Assembly (NCBI GenBank): GCA_037893245.1
Contig: JBAIAA010000531.1
Span: forward strand, 1,488,001-1,552,000
Length of the DNA: 64,000 nucleotides
DNA from: Crossaster papposus
Lineage: Eukaryota > Echinodermata > Asteroidea > Velatida > Solasteridae
Direction of reading: 5' to 3'
Shown: one piece after another, positions 1-12,134 of the stretch
Layout: each line of letters begins with the position of its first letter
How positions within the stretch are numbered: the stretch's first letter is position 1
Program-made: the position numbers and the translations under genes
Notes under the pieces: generated by a model
Database searches by the model: none
Told to the model about the DNA's origin: nothing
What the model saw: the letters and a program-made list of their open reading frames with translations, nothing else

Positions 1-100
1 TTCCCTGAGATTCAGACAAGTCGGACAAATATCATGCCTGTACTATACCTTGTACATATTCATTTTCATTACAATTTTTGGAGCTTGCTATCGGGAGCTA

Positions 101-239
101 GCGCATGCATATTTTTGCCCTGTTTGTGAATGCTTAAGTGCACGCTTGGCAAAAAGCAAAAATGGCGGCTGGTACGTGATGTTGAATGAACCAGTGAAAT
201 TTTGGCTCTTTATCATGAATATGTATGAGGTATAGTAAC
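101..239 (+). repeat. Dispersed repeat, copy A
   Basis: About 140 bp that reappear in reverse orientation at 39549-39679 and, in part, at 51127-51205. All copies end in a block reading ATGAATATGTATGAGGTATA or close to it. All three keep an open frame in the same register (residues like WYVMxNxPV followed by NMYEV and a stop). The family is not recognised. Confidence 0.65.
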
Positions 240-566
240 AAGAATTATATAACTATATACTGAACAGTCGATCTTCACTCAGAAATCTGGGGAAGAAGGT
301 TGTGACCCAATTTGTGCTGCTCACACACAATCATGGCGGCAACGTTTGCAGATCGGTATGACAGTTATAACAAATAAATATTGAGTGGCTTTAAATTGTG
401 AAATGGGAGGAATATTATTACGAGGTAAAATCTTTTCCATTTCACTCGGCTTCACCTCGTGAAATTGAAAAGTTCAGATTTTACCTTGCGAAAATATTCC
501 TCCTGATTCACTTAGCTGAGCCACTCAATACATGTACTCGTAGTGACCCGAGAACTACAACATATT

Positions 567-3500
567 TTAACCGGAAGCAGGGCGATTTGGGAGTACAGGC
601 TCTGGGACAGGCTGGATTCGGTTTTGCTGAACACGAACAGCTCTGTCGCCATGTCGATCACGAGAATTAGTAAACCATTTCCCAATACATTTGTGAATGT
701 CTTGGTCAGTGTTTGAGCGGTAATCACCGTGTCGTCGAATACTCTCTGTATTAATAAAAAATTAAAAAAACATAAATTAAATCAATAAGGTAGCTCAATA
801 CAACTTTAACAAAGGAAATCCAGTTATTTATACACCAGTGATAAGTAACACTCAAACTACTATATCAAGTATTTATTGTACATTTTTCATTGATTTGCAG
901 AATATTGAATGATTTGGTACATTCCAAACAATTAGCTGAATTTCGAATTCAGAATTTTGTACGACCAAATTGTACCTAAATTGTGTTGAATTATCTTGAC
1001 ATGCAATTGTGTTTTGTTGCAATTGTGTTTTGTGGTAACAGGTTGAGGGGATAAAAGTTCCTCCAAAATTGAGCCGAATAGACCACACAGGTGCACGTCA
1101 ATTAACACGATTTATACTGGTGATACTCGTGACAAAGGAAGTGCCGAGACTGTTTATAATCAACGAACTGTTCACTCCAATGTATTTCAGCAGGGAATGA
1201 GGAAATTTACAGGGCAGTACTGCTATAAAGATAACTTACTCAAAATTACTCGGTGCAGTGCCTTCCACTCCTTGAAGGAGGTTTTCCCCTTTACACCCGT
1301 CAGGTTTAGTAGTTTGCTCAATTCGTGGGTGAAGAGCTCCTTGAGGACTTCCCCACCACTGTCATGAGCGATTGACCCCCGACAAGGCTCAAAGAGCGGG
1401 TCTGAAACAACAAGTTTTAGACAAAGGCATTATCCAAGGCTCTATGACAGCTCATTTTGCATAATAAATTACCGTATCTGCACACATCATAGTCGCTCAT
1501 AGAGTGTCTATTCCATAGACTAAACTGACACATGCTTCAAATGATATCAGTACCGGCCCCTTTTACAAATCAATTCACCATTGGCGAGAAGCATTAGGCT
1601 AGTTAAAGCATTGCAGACTCACCAATATTTTTGTTGCAATGGAAGACTCCTCCAAAAGCTGGTTAAGTTCTCGGAGGGATTGCAAGTCCCCACAAGGTAG
1701 AGGTGGCAGGGCTACATCATCTGCATCTTCATTATGAAGGTGGCCCTCCGATTGCTGCCGTTCGGCGATGCCTCGCAATAGGACCTCGTGGCGATCAAAC
1801 TTTTCGAGCACCCGCTCGAAGAGATTAAACAATCTTGCACCTGGAAATTGAAGGTACTAATCTTATTTAGTATGATTAAACATACATATACTACATTTTA
1901 TTGGCTGTTTTTAATGAAATAAAATATGTATGTACATATGTACACAATCCTATTCTCTTGACAGGAATGGTGCAATACTTTGAGATTAACGGTGCTTTGA
2001 GTTTTCAAAATTGTACCATATGCAATTTAGTAGCCGGATTCACATGCCCAGATTTTGGTAACATGATTCTTATAATTCTTTTTAAATCATGGGACGAATG
2101 CCAAAAAGTGAATAGGATTATGACTTTTTGTCCAATTACATTGTACATGTACTTACTGACTGCATCATTGCGTGGAATATGTCGGCTATCAGCCGAGCTG
2201 GGCGTGGACGGCACTGGCAGGGTACGTTTTGCAGGGGTGGTTTGTGGCAAGATACCCACTGGCCTCCGCTCAAACAATGTGTTTCCTGAAGTAAAGGAAA
2301 AAATGCACAATGAAATTACAAAATGAGGTGAACAATAAGCTTCAAGTCATAAAGAAGTGGGCAGCAGGCAGTCCATAGAATTTAAGTAGCAGGAAGTCAA
2401 AATACATGTAGCTGGTCTTCTGCATTCAGACTGTAAATGAAAGAGAACTAGCAAAATTTAAAATTATACTGATTGGTGATTGGGTGAAAAACAAATATTT
2501 TTAGGTAATTTAATTTACTTAACCCCAACAGTGCTAAATCCTTCAATTTCAATATGATTTTACACACCCTCTAGGGAGTGTAGGTCTCTTACCTCTAAAG
2601 GAGCGGGCAGTTGGTGGTGCTGGCAGAACTGCAACGCCTTCTGCTTCACGACTCCCAGAGGAAGGCTCCACAGCAGCCCTTGATGAAGTTTCAAGACTGC
2701 TGGCATTACTTTCATGCCCGGCATCGTCACAATCAGATTGTGAAAACATGAAGCGTTGAGGTACTCTAGAACCAATTTAAAAAGTCATTTTGAAATTTTA
2801 GAATTGATATGTGCTTGCAACGTCAATCCATAGTTTTTGGCTAATACTGCAATGCCTTGTTCTGCAATGTTCACGCCAAATACTTATTTGGTACCAGAAA
2901 CCAGGACATGGGACACTGCCAATTAATTCTGAGATCACCCAAAACATTGACTTCATTGAGTACTTTTCTCTCAAGTTATTCCTAACTTATTTTATAGAGA
3001 GCATCTCTGCAACAAAGATCGAACAGAGAAGATCCATCCCTATTATTTTTAACTAACACAAAACATAATTTTAAAACATGATGCTAAAGATTGACCGATC
3101 AAACAAGAGATCAATACCAGGTGGAGTTGCTCATTCTACACAAAATCAAAATCCTGAACTCACTTGTTCATTCTCTTTGGAGGGAGAAACTCTTCCCCAT
3201 CGCTCTCGGGGTTTGATGTGTCTAAGAGCTTGTCGCAGCGCCGATTCGCTCCATCCCATGACTCTGAAAAATAATAAAGATGACATAAATTGTTGCTGAA
3301 CCTACAGAGCACAAGTTCTAAAGGCTTCCAGTGGGCAATAACAAATTTCCACTTTGATGTAGGTTTTTTTTCAACTATTATTCCCCTTGGATTTGACCTA
3401 CTTCAATAAATCAAGTCAAGACACGCATGTACTTGTGTACACATCAAATGCATGTATAACCGAGTACTTTTGAGTCTGCATATATACATGACGAAGCAAG

Positions 3501-4074
3501 AGAAATACCTCCTTCAGGGATGTGAATTATGATAGATGTAAAGTATAAAGGTTGTATTACAAGCACCATGTTGACAGAAGTCATCTTGTTCATTCTTAAA
3601 ACTGGTGCTGATGTATATATAAACTGTGGTGCAATACTTTAACAAGATTACCACAAAGCATTTAGATTGCCACTGGCCCACACACCATGCCTGGGGCACT
3701 TTCTGCCATAATTAAACCCCCGGCAATGGACTTGCAATGTTTAGCTCCTCAATTCGAAGACTAGTCCAACAATCAATATCACTTGACAAGGACTAGAGAC
3801 TACAGGATAGTTTTATCCCTGTCAACAATAAATAATTAAACAAATATCACTTACCTGTTCTGTACCACTCTCTCTTTATGGGAAAAGATTTCCATGAATC
3901 TGTTGGCGACTCGCCACGCTTTGCAGCTCTCATAATCCTTTCATTTGAATAATGAAAGGGGAACAAAAAGCACAGGTGTCCCTCTGTGTCACGCCAGTTT
4001 TCCGGGAGGACCTCTATTGAGCATTCACCACCAATTTTTTTCTCGAATTCCACAACGATGTAAATAGAGGCCAT
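567..4074 (-). CDS. Seven-exon gene with DUF4806-like C-terminal domain
   Basis: The exons, in coding order, are 3855-4074, 3164-3263, 2593-2765, 2157-2285, 1623-1840, 1240-1387 and 567-745. They join in frame to 388 residues plus stop. The ATG at 4074 sits in a good context (ACC before, G after) just after a likely 5'UTR splice acceptor. The N-terminus (MASIYIVVEFEKK, then EVLPENW) resembles the short head of DUF4806 proteins. The middle (roughly residues 85-250) is Ser/Pro-rich and probably disordered. The region of about residues 250-375 (LREL block, GGEVLKELFTHELSKLL, DIHKCIGKWFTNSRD) follows the DUF4806 order. The function of this family is unknown to me. Exon 6 is odd: the stronger-looking acceptor (tttcag, exon start 1401) breaks the frame, while an AG 14 bases further in keeps it. 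Intact phases over six introns argue for a living gene. The family assignment is from memory of the pattern. Confidence 0.68.
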
Positions 4075-4082
4075 GGTTTGTA

Positions 4083-4205
4083 CTTGGAAAAGAAAAACAT
4101 TTAACAATTACATGCATGTTGTATTAAAATTAAAGTGTTTTGAAAGCTGACCTGATGCCGCAGGAGCTTTCAACTCTCACTTCCAACTGAAGTAAAGAAT
4201 TCACA
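4083..4205 (-). other. Probable 5'UTR exon and intron of the DUF4806-like gene
   Basis: Upstream of the ATG, ttttccaag fits a splice acceptor at about 4084. The sequence gcggcatcag followed by gtcagc (near 4153) fits the matching donor. This implies a non-coding first exon that would start within or next to the Tc1 element at 4216. Confidence 0.35.
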
Positions 4206-4215
4206 TCAAGATATA

Positions 4216-4476
4216 AACACCTCAACAAAAGTAACTCCCCCTCTCAACAGTTCGTCATAACATCGTCAGGTAAAACATTTTACCAATCAAACTTAGTTAA
4301 AAATAATCCTATGACTGTCTCCTAAATGTTGTTGGAAAATAAAAGATGTCCATAACTTCATGGCTGAATGAGCTCAAATGAATGAACAAAACTGCCCTTC
4401 TCAAAAGTCACAAATGTTAATCAAATCTTCAGGTCAGTATCGCGTGTATCCACCACGCCTGTTAATGACCGCCTGG
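4216..4476. repeat. Left terminal inverted repeat of the Tc1-like element
   Basis: Near-identical to the reverse complement of 5933-6193, with scattered substitutions and 1-bp indels. Confidence 0.88.
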
Positions 4477-4589
4477 TCTTCGACCACCCAACCGCCAGAG
4501 AGTTTCGACGCAGACGATTACAAGGTGCTTGCACAATGCTGGACTTCGTGCCCGACGTCTAGTGAACTAAGAAGGCCACCCTGGAACTA

Positions 4590-5975
4590 CGACACAGACA
4601 AGCGCGTATGTTATGAGCCACAGCTCATGTTCGATGGACCAGACAGCAGTGGAGCAATTAGTCTTGTTTGCAAGACGATCTTAATCGCGGTATATGCAGC
4701 GCGCGTAGGCCGCCGATGCGGGCGTTCTCTAACGTACGCCGTACATGTATATACCATACACGCAATGACCTTCGATAACATCGTCTTGTTTAACTGCTCA
4801 AATCTCAGCGCGTGACCTCTATACATAATTCAACAGGGAGGTCAAAAGCATAATGATGCTTGCGCACTGAAGGAAGTCTGTGTTTTAGAAATGAGGTTGT
4901 TAGTTAGGTACCTTGCTCTATGGGTACTGTTGTACATGTACATGAATTACAAATGTACACTAACATGTACATCGCGGCAATCAAACGTACGGGATACTTG
5001 GAGAGTTATTCATGCCGCGCCGGGTCGCGAACAGACGGTACAATGGCTTCGGCGAAGCCGGGCCCAGGGGCATCTTTGCTGTAACATCGATTGTTTCGTC
5101 CACTCGGACATTGTTTCACTAAACAACGTTATAACAACAACGCACGCGACGCGCCCTGCGACGTACAGAAACTATACCAGTGAGTCAGCGATTATGCAAG
5201 TTACGTCACGCGATTTTTCACGCAACGTCACACGCGCATGCAAATGCGAAACAATTCTGCTCGGAATTTTCCGAGCGATTAGAGCAGATAAACAAGACGG
5301 TCTTAGCGAAGGTAATTCGTGCGTGGTCTACGGCGTACGTTAGAGGGCGCCCCGCATCGCGAAGATCGTCTTGCAAACAAGACTATGGAGCAATGGGTTG
5401 TTCACGGTGAGATGAGAAGTTGTCTGCGTCACATTGATGGCCGGAGACGTGTGTGGCGTCGAGTTGGAGAGCAACATGCCGAGTGCTGTGTTCAGCCAGT
5501 TACAGCCTATGGTGGCGGTAGTGTAATGGTGTGGGGTGGTATTAGCCTTTCCAGGAAAATACCACTTGTGCAGATTGCTGGTAACCTGACAGCTCAACGA
5601 TATGTTGACGAAGTGCTGCGTCCACATGTTGCACCACTTGCTGCAGCCCACGGTGGAGCGTTTGTTTACATGGACGACAATGCCCCACCACACAGAGGGA
5701 GAGTAGCTACTGCATACTTGGCTGGTGAAGTCATCCATCGAATGGTGTGGCCGGCATGCTCGCCTGACCTCAATCCCTTAGAGCACCTCTGGGACCAGCT
5801 GAAGCGATCTGTATACTCTCACGTCAACGCCAACAGCAACCTGGCTCACCTATCCCATCTTCTGCAGGTTCAGTGGAATGCCATTACACAGCAGCGTGTC
5901 GCCAGATTGATCAACACCATGAGAAGTCGATGCCAGGCGGTCATTAACAGGCGTGGTGGATACACACGATACTGA
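4590..5975 (+). pseudogene. Tc1 transposase remnant, split and frameshifted
   Basis: Coding traces run 4590-4649 and resume at 5386 after the inserted element. The first part reads RHRQARML, then a stop where Trp is expected, then ATAHVRWTRQQW. Near 5400 one base is lost where the first catalytic Asp-Glu belongs, leaving GGTGAG. From 5419 the frame is open to the stop at 5973-5975 and shows GGGSVMVWGGIS, MDDNAPPH (second catalytic Asp) and PDLNPLEHLWD (third acidic residue). A stop, a frameshift, an insertion and the missing N-terminal DNA-binding domain make it inactive. Confidence 0.85.
4659..5385. mobile_element. 727-bp non-autonomous element with 9-bp target duplication
   Basis: The ends are TAGTCTTGTTTGCAAGACGATC and its inverse. 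The target TGGAGCAAT is present on both sides (4650-4658 and 5386-5394). It is inserted in the Tc1 transposase. The 9-bp duplication is typical of the Mutator (MULE) superfamily. A larger relative lies at 42842-45439. No coding sequence is recognised inside. The superfamily is inferred from the duplication length only. Confidence 0.82.
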
Positions 5976-6193
5976 CCTGAAGATTTGATCAACTTTTGTG
6001 ACTTTTGAAATTGGCAGTTTTTGTCATTAATTTGAGCTCATTCAGCCATGAAGTTATGGACATCTTTTATTTTCAAACAACATTTAGGGAACAGTCAAAG
6101 GATTATTTTTAACTAAGTTTTATTGGTAAAATGTTTTAACTGACGATGTTATGACGAACTGTTGAGAGGGGGAGTTATTTTTGTTGAGGTGTT
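5933..6193. repeat. Right terminal inverted repeat of the Tc1-like element
   Basis: Pairs with 4216-4476. It contains the transposase stop codon and about 220 bp of non-coding end. Confidence 0.88.
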
Positions 6194-6751
6194 TATGGCA
6201 TATATTACAACATTTTAACGACATTTTTAAAAACATTTTAGCTAATGTCTTACCGAGCAGCTCAAGATGTCGTTTTTTAATCATGCTACAAGGTACGGTA
6301 CATGTACCTCGGTTATATTGCCAATGTGATGTCCCCATAAGTTTGTCGTAGAAACTGACCAAATTCTAAAATGGTGAACAATTGAAGTTCCATTCTATGA
6401 ACAAAACAAGATTTACAGTCTTGACTATTAAACGGGGCATATTTCACATTTGAAAAAAATGTGAATGGTTCCTGTTGCTCCATTTGCAGGATACCTTGAA
6501 CCACGTACACCTTTGGGGCACCCTGAACACATTTAACATTGTTAGTTCTCCTGACATGTTACTCACCACACAGCAGATAGGGACCTGAGATAAAGATTAT
6601 TAAAAAATGAGAAGACTGTTTTAAATTTCCCCTTTTATTAAAAACTGGGAACCCAAACTAGTGATTAGTTCACAAAAACAATACTGTACATAACATGGCA
6701 CAGCATATGAAGCACAGTACTGACGAAACCCACTGAATTAACATGTCCACT

Positions 6752-9037
6752 TCAACAAAATTGATGGAGAAGGGGTACTAGTACAAATGAATCTTTATAT
6801 GGAATCCTGAAGAACTTTGACACAATTCCAGACACTTTCTGTGCTCTTAGAGTATCAGAAAGCCGACTAACTTTGACAATACCAAGATCAGAGGATTTTA
6901 ATGGAAGTAGAACAAAATACCTAACCACCATAAATGGCTCAAATATAACCAGCGGTTCAGTTGGCATTTTTGCTTTTGGATCTCTAATGATATTCCTGAT
7001 CAACCCATAATGGGAACCTATTTGAACACAGTTATCACCATCCTGTGTGGAAAAGAAGAAACTATTAAGCCACATACTCCGAAACTGGGAAAATCTCCTG
7101 TACTGAAGAAGAAGTGGACCAGCTTCATGCTCTTGGTTTAAAAGAATGCCCTCTCCAACTTTTTTTCGGAACACCTGATTTCATTTCTGATAGTCTGCGA
7201 ATTACCTGGGAAAGAGTTCTATTAGGCTTACGTACGATCCTTTTCAATCTTCCGAGAAAATTTTCAAATGGGAAGGCAGAATATGCATCAAGTGGACCAA
7301 ATTGTTTTGCATCAGATGCTACATGAACAAGTCCATGTACATTATAGACAACCATCTCCCTTCCATACAAGCTTGGCCAATCGTTAACAAAAAGCCGAAG
7401 CAGATCACCAGCATATTCACAATATGTAGCTAGATGAAATGAACTTGACAGACAAAATATGGCAACAAACATGAGTAGGAAATGGCTGTAAAAGGAATCC
7501 GACAGCTTTCCTTTAAGAACCACAGCTCCACTGTAAAGAATGAATTGTCGCAATTTAGTGGCTTTCCACCTTTCAAATTCTTCAAGAGATCTACACTTTC
7601 TTGGAAATTCACGTGGTACATAGCGGTAATAAGAAACAAGAGATGCAGAAATTTGTTGACGAGTATTTACACTAATTCGGCATCTATTAGCCATCGGCCC
7701 CTTGAGCCAACTCCAAATCAAACGCTTAACCACACTAAGATGTGCAAGGTGCATAGGATCAAGGGGGAATTGGAAACTAATCCAACTAATAGCTGAGTAA
7801 GAGGAGATTGGCTAACATGGTGTTCTTCTTGAACCATCTCATCAAAATCTGTATCAGTTCTTAGAGGTGAATCGACCTCAGGAAATGTGACTTTCCGGCC
7901 TACCCAAGCACCTTTCTGGATACACTTGTCACATCCGTAGTATGCATTGTGTGGCTTAATTTGTTTGACAAAGGCACGGGCAGGAGCATCACAGATAAAA
8001 CATGACAAACAGAGTTGAACCTTCTTGTTTAGACTATCAATATAAACACCCTGTTCTTCAACCGTCTTTACTTCACGTACAAAATCGTCAAAATACTTGT
8101 TTACATCATCTGGCTTTTTGTTTCCAGCAAACAAACCGATAATGAATGGGTCACTCACAAATGGATAGATAATTCTCCCCAATATAGGCCAAAACTGTGA
8201 TTTTGAACTTTTAAAAAGAGGCAACCCATCAACATTGACCTGAACATGAACTTGGGAGCTGTCTTCAACGCTTGAGAATTTAGAGGAGAATTTGCTGATG
8301 CCATTAACAAGACCAAAATGGTAATATTCACCACCAGCAATGCTCTGAATAGTGTACGTGGTGGTGGTCTGGAGAAGTGTTCTCGGGTCTTTGGGAAGAT
8401 CAGGATGACGTCGCTTCAAAATTGAAAGAAGCCCTTTGAGTTTGCAATGAGGGATTTGGGAATCTGCAGCCCATTCAGCAAGATCATCAGACAGCGCTGA
8501 TGTTTTTCCTAATTCCTCATCACTCGAGCTGTCGCCAGTGGAACCATATAACATGTCCGAGGGTGAATAATACCCGAACTCATTCAAGCTATATGTATCA
8601 TTGGAGTCATCGAAATGCTCAAGATTTCCCAGTAGGCCTAAGTCATTATTTACAGAACCGGTGTTATCCTCTGGCTCACTGGCAAAAGAATTCAACACGT
8701 TGCCTCATTGTCCTTGTTCTAAGGCTACATCTTCATTTTCACTGAGAGACTGACCATGCTGACGTGACTGAGAGACTGGTGAATGACAACCGTTTGCATG
8801 GTTTGGACATGTTGGACAAAAAGAAGACTGATCATGCCGATGCACAACACTATTCACATTAGGCCTAGAACTAGAAGAATAAGTGTTAGCTTTATCCGAA
8901 GGTAGGCCTAATTCAACTGGGCCACTGCCTTCATTATGTTCACGTGATGCAGAGCCAGAGTGGACAAAGCGTATGTGTTCATCAACATTGCGTTTTCTTT
9001 TTCTCCAGCGAGACCAGCGAGACACTGAATCTCCCAT
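6752..9037 (-). pseudogene. Transposase-like gene broken into four overlapping frames
   Basis: Four consecutive minus-strand reading frames line up as one product: 8705-9037 (start MGDSVSRWSRW, with CPTCPNH), 7718-8698, 7125-7754 and 6752-7174. The second holds an acidic Ser-rich stretch, then a conserved-looking block (VHVQVNVDGLPLF, IIYPF, then CLSCFICDAPARAFV and YYGCDKC, a possible zinc ligand set). The third starts at DPMHLAHLSVVKRLIW and includes VVYNVHGLVHVASD. The layout resembles the large tnp2/EnSpm-type transposases and related uncharacterised invertebrate proteins; I am not certain which. Frames change near 8700, 7750 and 7160 without splice signals, so this is probably a decayed copy. 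No terminal repeats were found. Confidence 0.55.
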
Positions 9038-9039
9038 TC

Positions 9040-10410
9040 TGAGTGATCAGTGATGGAGGGCAGGAGGCATGCACTAATATTTAAAACTATAGGCATACGC
9101 CGGGACTAGACTTGATTATGAAATATGATTATGAAATATGATTATGAATATTATGATTTATGAATATGATTAACAATTGTTAATGATTAACGTTCGTTAG
9201 CCTGCCTAGTGCAATTACTACTAAACTATAGGGCCCTACTACGCCAACTTTGGCAGGAAAACAACATGGTCATTTGTCAACATGATTTTATGTACTCGGC
9301 TACCCAGCAACCTGTGAACAGTAACTTGAATAGGCCTCGATCAAAGATCACTTTTTACAAATTATACATCGTACATGAAATTACATGTCTTGATGATGTA
9401 CTGATCCGCAAAACAATCGTATATATGTAGGCCTACTACTACACATGTAGTACTTGTAGTAGTAGCTAGTATTCAACCATCCATGCCATGGAGCAATAAA
9501 CTATGATTCAACGATTCAACGTACGCGCGTTTACGGATACATTTGGAGACTGTCACAATTGATTCGTATTTTTATATTGTAGAAGTAAGTTTATTAAGTT
9601 GCCCCTTTAAGTTGGCCTCTGTGTGTACTTATTTTTCATGATGTCCCGATTGGCTAGAGCTTTAACTCATGAATATGTAATAATCCCTTGCTCTCACACG
9701 CTACTCCTTTCGCAGCTGAGTGAATAAGCCTTATAAGGACATATATGTGATGTATGGTTGAATGCTGATTGTATGGGTGTTGTTGGTATGTGTGTTGTGC
9801 CATGGTCAGTGAGCCTGAAGTATTTGGTCAGCAATTCTTGGGGTGCGGCCTAGTCAGTTAGAGAGAGATCAGATCAGAGCTCAATGGTAGAAGGGTCGAT
9901 AATTTGCAGGACAAACTTGGCTTGTTCATGCGTGGGATAGCTAGAAAACAATTTGCTGTTATTGACAGCCTTTCATGACAAGCAGTACCCTTTGATTTAT
10001 TCGAGTGAAGATACTCCTAACCATGGCACGAAAGTCCGGGATTTGAAGTTGGATACTTTTAATAGCCTCTCTGTTGGGTGCCGACGTCTACCCGAGGTCT
10101 ACCTGTACTTACACTACCGTACCTGTTACAAGTGACATACCACCGGTATCTGTTTGGACGGGAATCGGGGGCCGACACTACATCTGTAGACGTGACCGGG
10201 AACACCTAGCCCAGCATCTTTTATATCTAAACCGCGTGGCCATTTCGGAACATTAACCCATTGCTATTTTGTATTATAGTAAAGTGTATGGGTTGTAAAA
10301 TTCTGAAGAAACAAAAAAGGAAAGAAAAGATTAAGTATATATTAAAAGTTAAGAGTCGGTCGTTGTACTCTAAAGTTTCGTCGGGTATTGACATTAATAT
10401 AATTGGAGTG
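9040..10410. other. No gene recognised
   Basis: AT-rich DNA with short simple repeats (tgattatgaaata near 9115-9175, acatgtagtacttgtagtag near 9445). No open frame with domain-like sequence was seen. Confidence 0.5.
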
Positions 10411-10412
10411 TG

Positions 10413-10652
10413 TTATAATTGCAAGTGAAATTTGAAAGTTGTGAGATTATTGGAAGTATTGAGAATACCCGATTTTGGAAATAGTGAATTTTTTGGAGGT
10501 TGGAGGAATTCTGTAATTTTAATTGGAAATTGTTATAATTGCAAGTGAATTTTGAAGGTTTTGAGATTATTGGAAGTATTGATACCAGATTTTGGAGATT
10601 GTGAATTTATTGGAGGTTAGAGGAATTCCTGAATTTTGATTGCAGTTGGAGG
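10413..10652. repeat. Two tandem copies of a 120-bp unit
   Basis: Unit 1 starts at 10413 (ttataattgcaagtgaa) and unit 2 at 10533. They share gagattattggaagtattga and ggaggttggaggaattc with about 10% differences. AT-rich and apparently non-coding. Confidence 0.8.
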
Positions 10653-11329
10653 AAAGCTGTACCTGAATTTATACAAGTCAAGAAACTTGTGAATTTTGTA
10701 TTTTGTAAATTCTATTTTATTTTGGGTTTGTTTGGGGATGGATCGGTGTTAATAAATAAGTTTGTATATTGTACGTGGAATAGTGAGAACTGTCTAGCTA
10801 TTTTTCATTTATTTCATGGGAGTGTGGCAGGTTTCCTAATTTCTATTTGTCCGATGGAGTCAGTAAGAGTGACTATGTGACAGAGACCATACGTCTTCCT
10901 CCATGTCTTACGAAAAAGAACGCGCATAAATTACGGCCGAAATTGTCAAAATACAATTACAACACGCATGTAATTATCAAAATTTTAGAGAATAATACTT
11001 AATACACAGTCTGAACTAATTTCTAGATACAACTAGAATGAAACAAGGGCGATATGTTACCAGATAATCAGAGAAGATTTCCCACAAAGATGGTGGCTTC
11101 GAAGCGGAAATTGGCGGTAGTTTGATTTGCCGCGCGACGCACAGCGCATGCGCGGTTATTATTAAGGTTCACCCAATTATTAAATAAAATAGTACAGTTA
11201 CAACAAAACCTAAATATATAAATTTATAAAACTGTTTGTTCTGTCAAGAGTTCACTTGTGAATTAAAATTGGAAAATATTTTAATATTTTACATTAACGT
11301 ACATTCGGGCGTTTTGATAAAACTCAGGT
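10653..11329. other. No gene recognised
   Basis: AT-rich non-coding sequence between the 120-bp tandem pair and the GC-rich repeat block. No motif was recognised. Confidence 0.45.
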
Positions 11330-11674
11330 TTATGCCGCATGGTGGCGCCGTGCTACTGCCGTGCCGAACTCAAATGATTTGACTTTTATTAGTTCGGCGC
11401 GGCAATAGCAGGGCGTTTAGAACCAATTCGGCACGGTAAAGCCCTTTAGCTCGACAGGGCCTGTCGCGCTATCGATGTTCGGAACGGCACTAGCACGACA
11501 TGGCGCCAATTAAGAACGGCGTTTAGTGCAACGCCGTGCTATTGTCGCGCTATTGCTGCACTCATTTTAATTAAGTTCGGCACGGCAGTAGCACGGCGTA
11601 TAGCCTAGGCCTAAGAACGGCGTTTAGTGCAACGCCGAGCTATTGCCGCGCTTTTGCTGCACTCATTTAATTAA
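11330..11674. repeat. GC-rich repeat built from ggcacggcagtagcacggcgt words, 101-bp unit
   Basis: Short direct and inverted copies of gcacggcaatagcacggcg are interleaved. A 101-bp unit starts at 11512 and again at 11613. The second unit is cut by the Penelope-like element and resumes at 14533-14585. Confidence 0.75.
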
Positions 11675-12134
11675 ATTAAATAAGTTAAGAGGGACTAATA
11701 TTTTGATCTTAACAAGATCTTCTTCAGAGACATAATGGCTGTGTACAAGAAACAAACATATATAGGGCAACATACAGCATGATGTACATCATAGCTGACA
11801 GGAGAAACACACAAGAAAAATGTATACAGAGTTCTGTGGAACAACAAAAGGAGGATTAGGCTGAAGGGTTAAAGGGAAAGGTCAGTGTGGGTAGGATCAA
11901 AGAAAGAACTAACAAAAAAGTATTAATAGGAAAAATGTGGAGGGGTGAGGTGGGGGAGGGGGGGGGGGGGGGGGTTAGGACAATAGACAGGGGAAACCAG
12001 AGGAGTGGAAACAAATAAAAACAAACTGCTGGCAAGGATTACATCTGAAACAGATGACAAATGAGAGAAAACAATGAGTTAACCATTTCCTAGTTGGATG
12101 TTGAGCCCATGTGGTTGAATAGTCCGAAGACGAT

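Larger units (their letters stand above)
4216..6193 (+). mobile_element. Tc1-like DNA transposon with 260-bp inverted repeats, degraded
   Basis: Inverted repeats at 4216-4476 and 5933-6193 begin AACACCTCAACAAAA and are flanked by TA on both sides (4214-4215, 6194-6195), the Tc1/mariner target duplication. The repeats are long enough to include the last 14 or so codons of the transposase, so the left end carries an inverted copy of the gene's 3' end. The transposase N-terminus is missing and the rest is broken. The copy was later split by the element at 4659-5385. It lies just upstream of the DUF4806-like gene. Confidence 0.88.
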
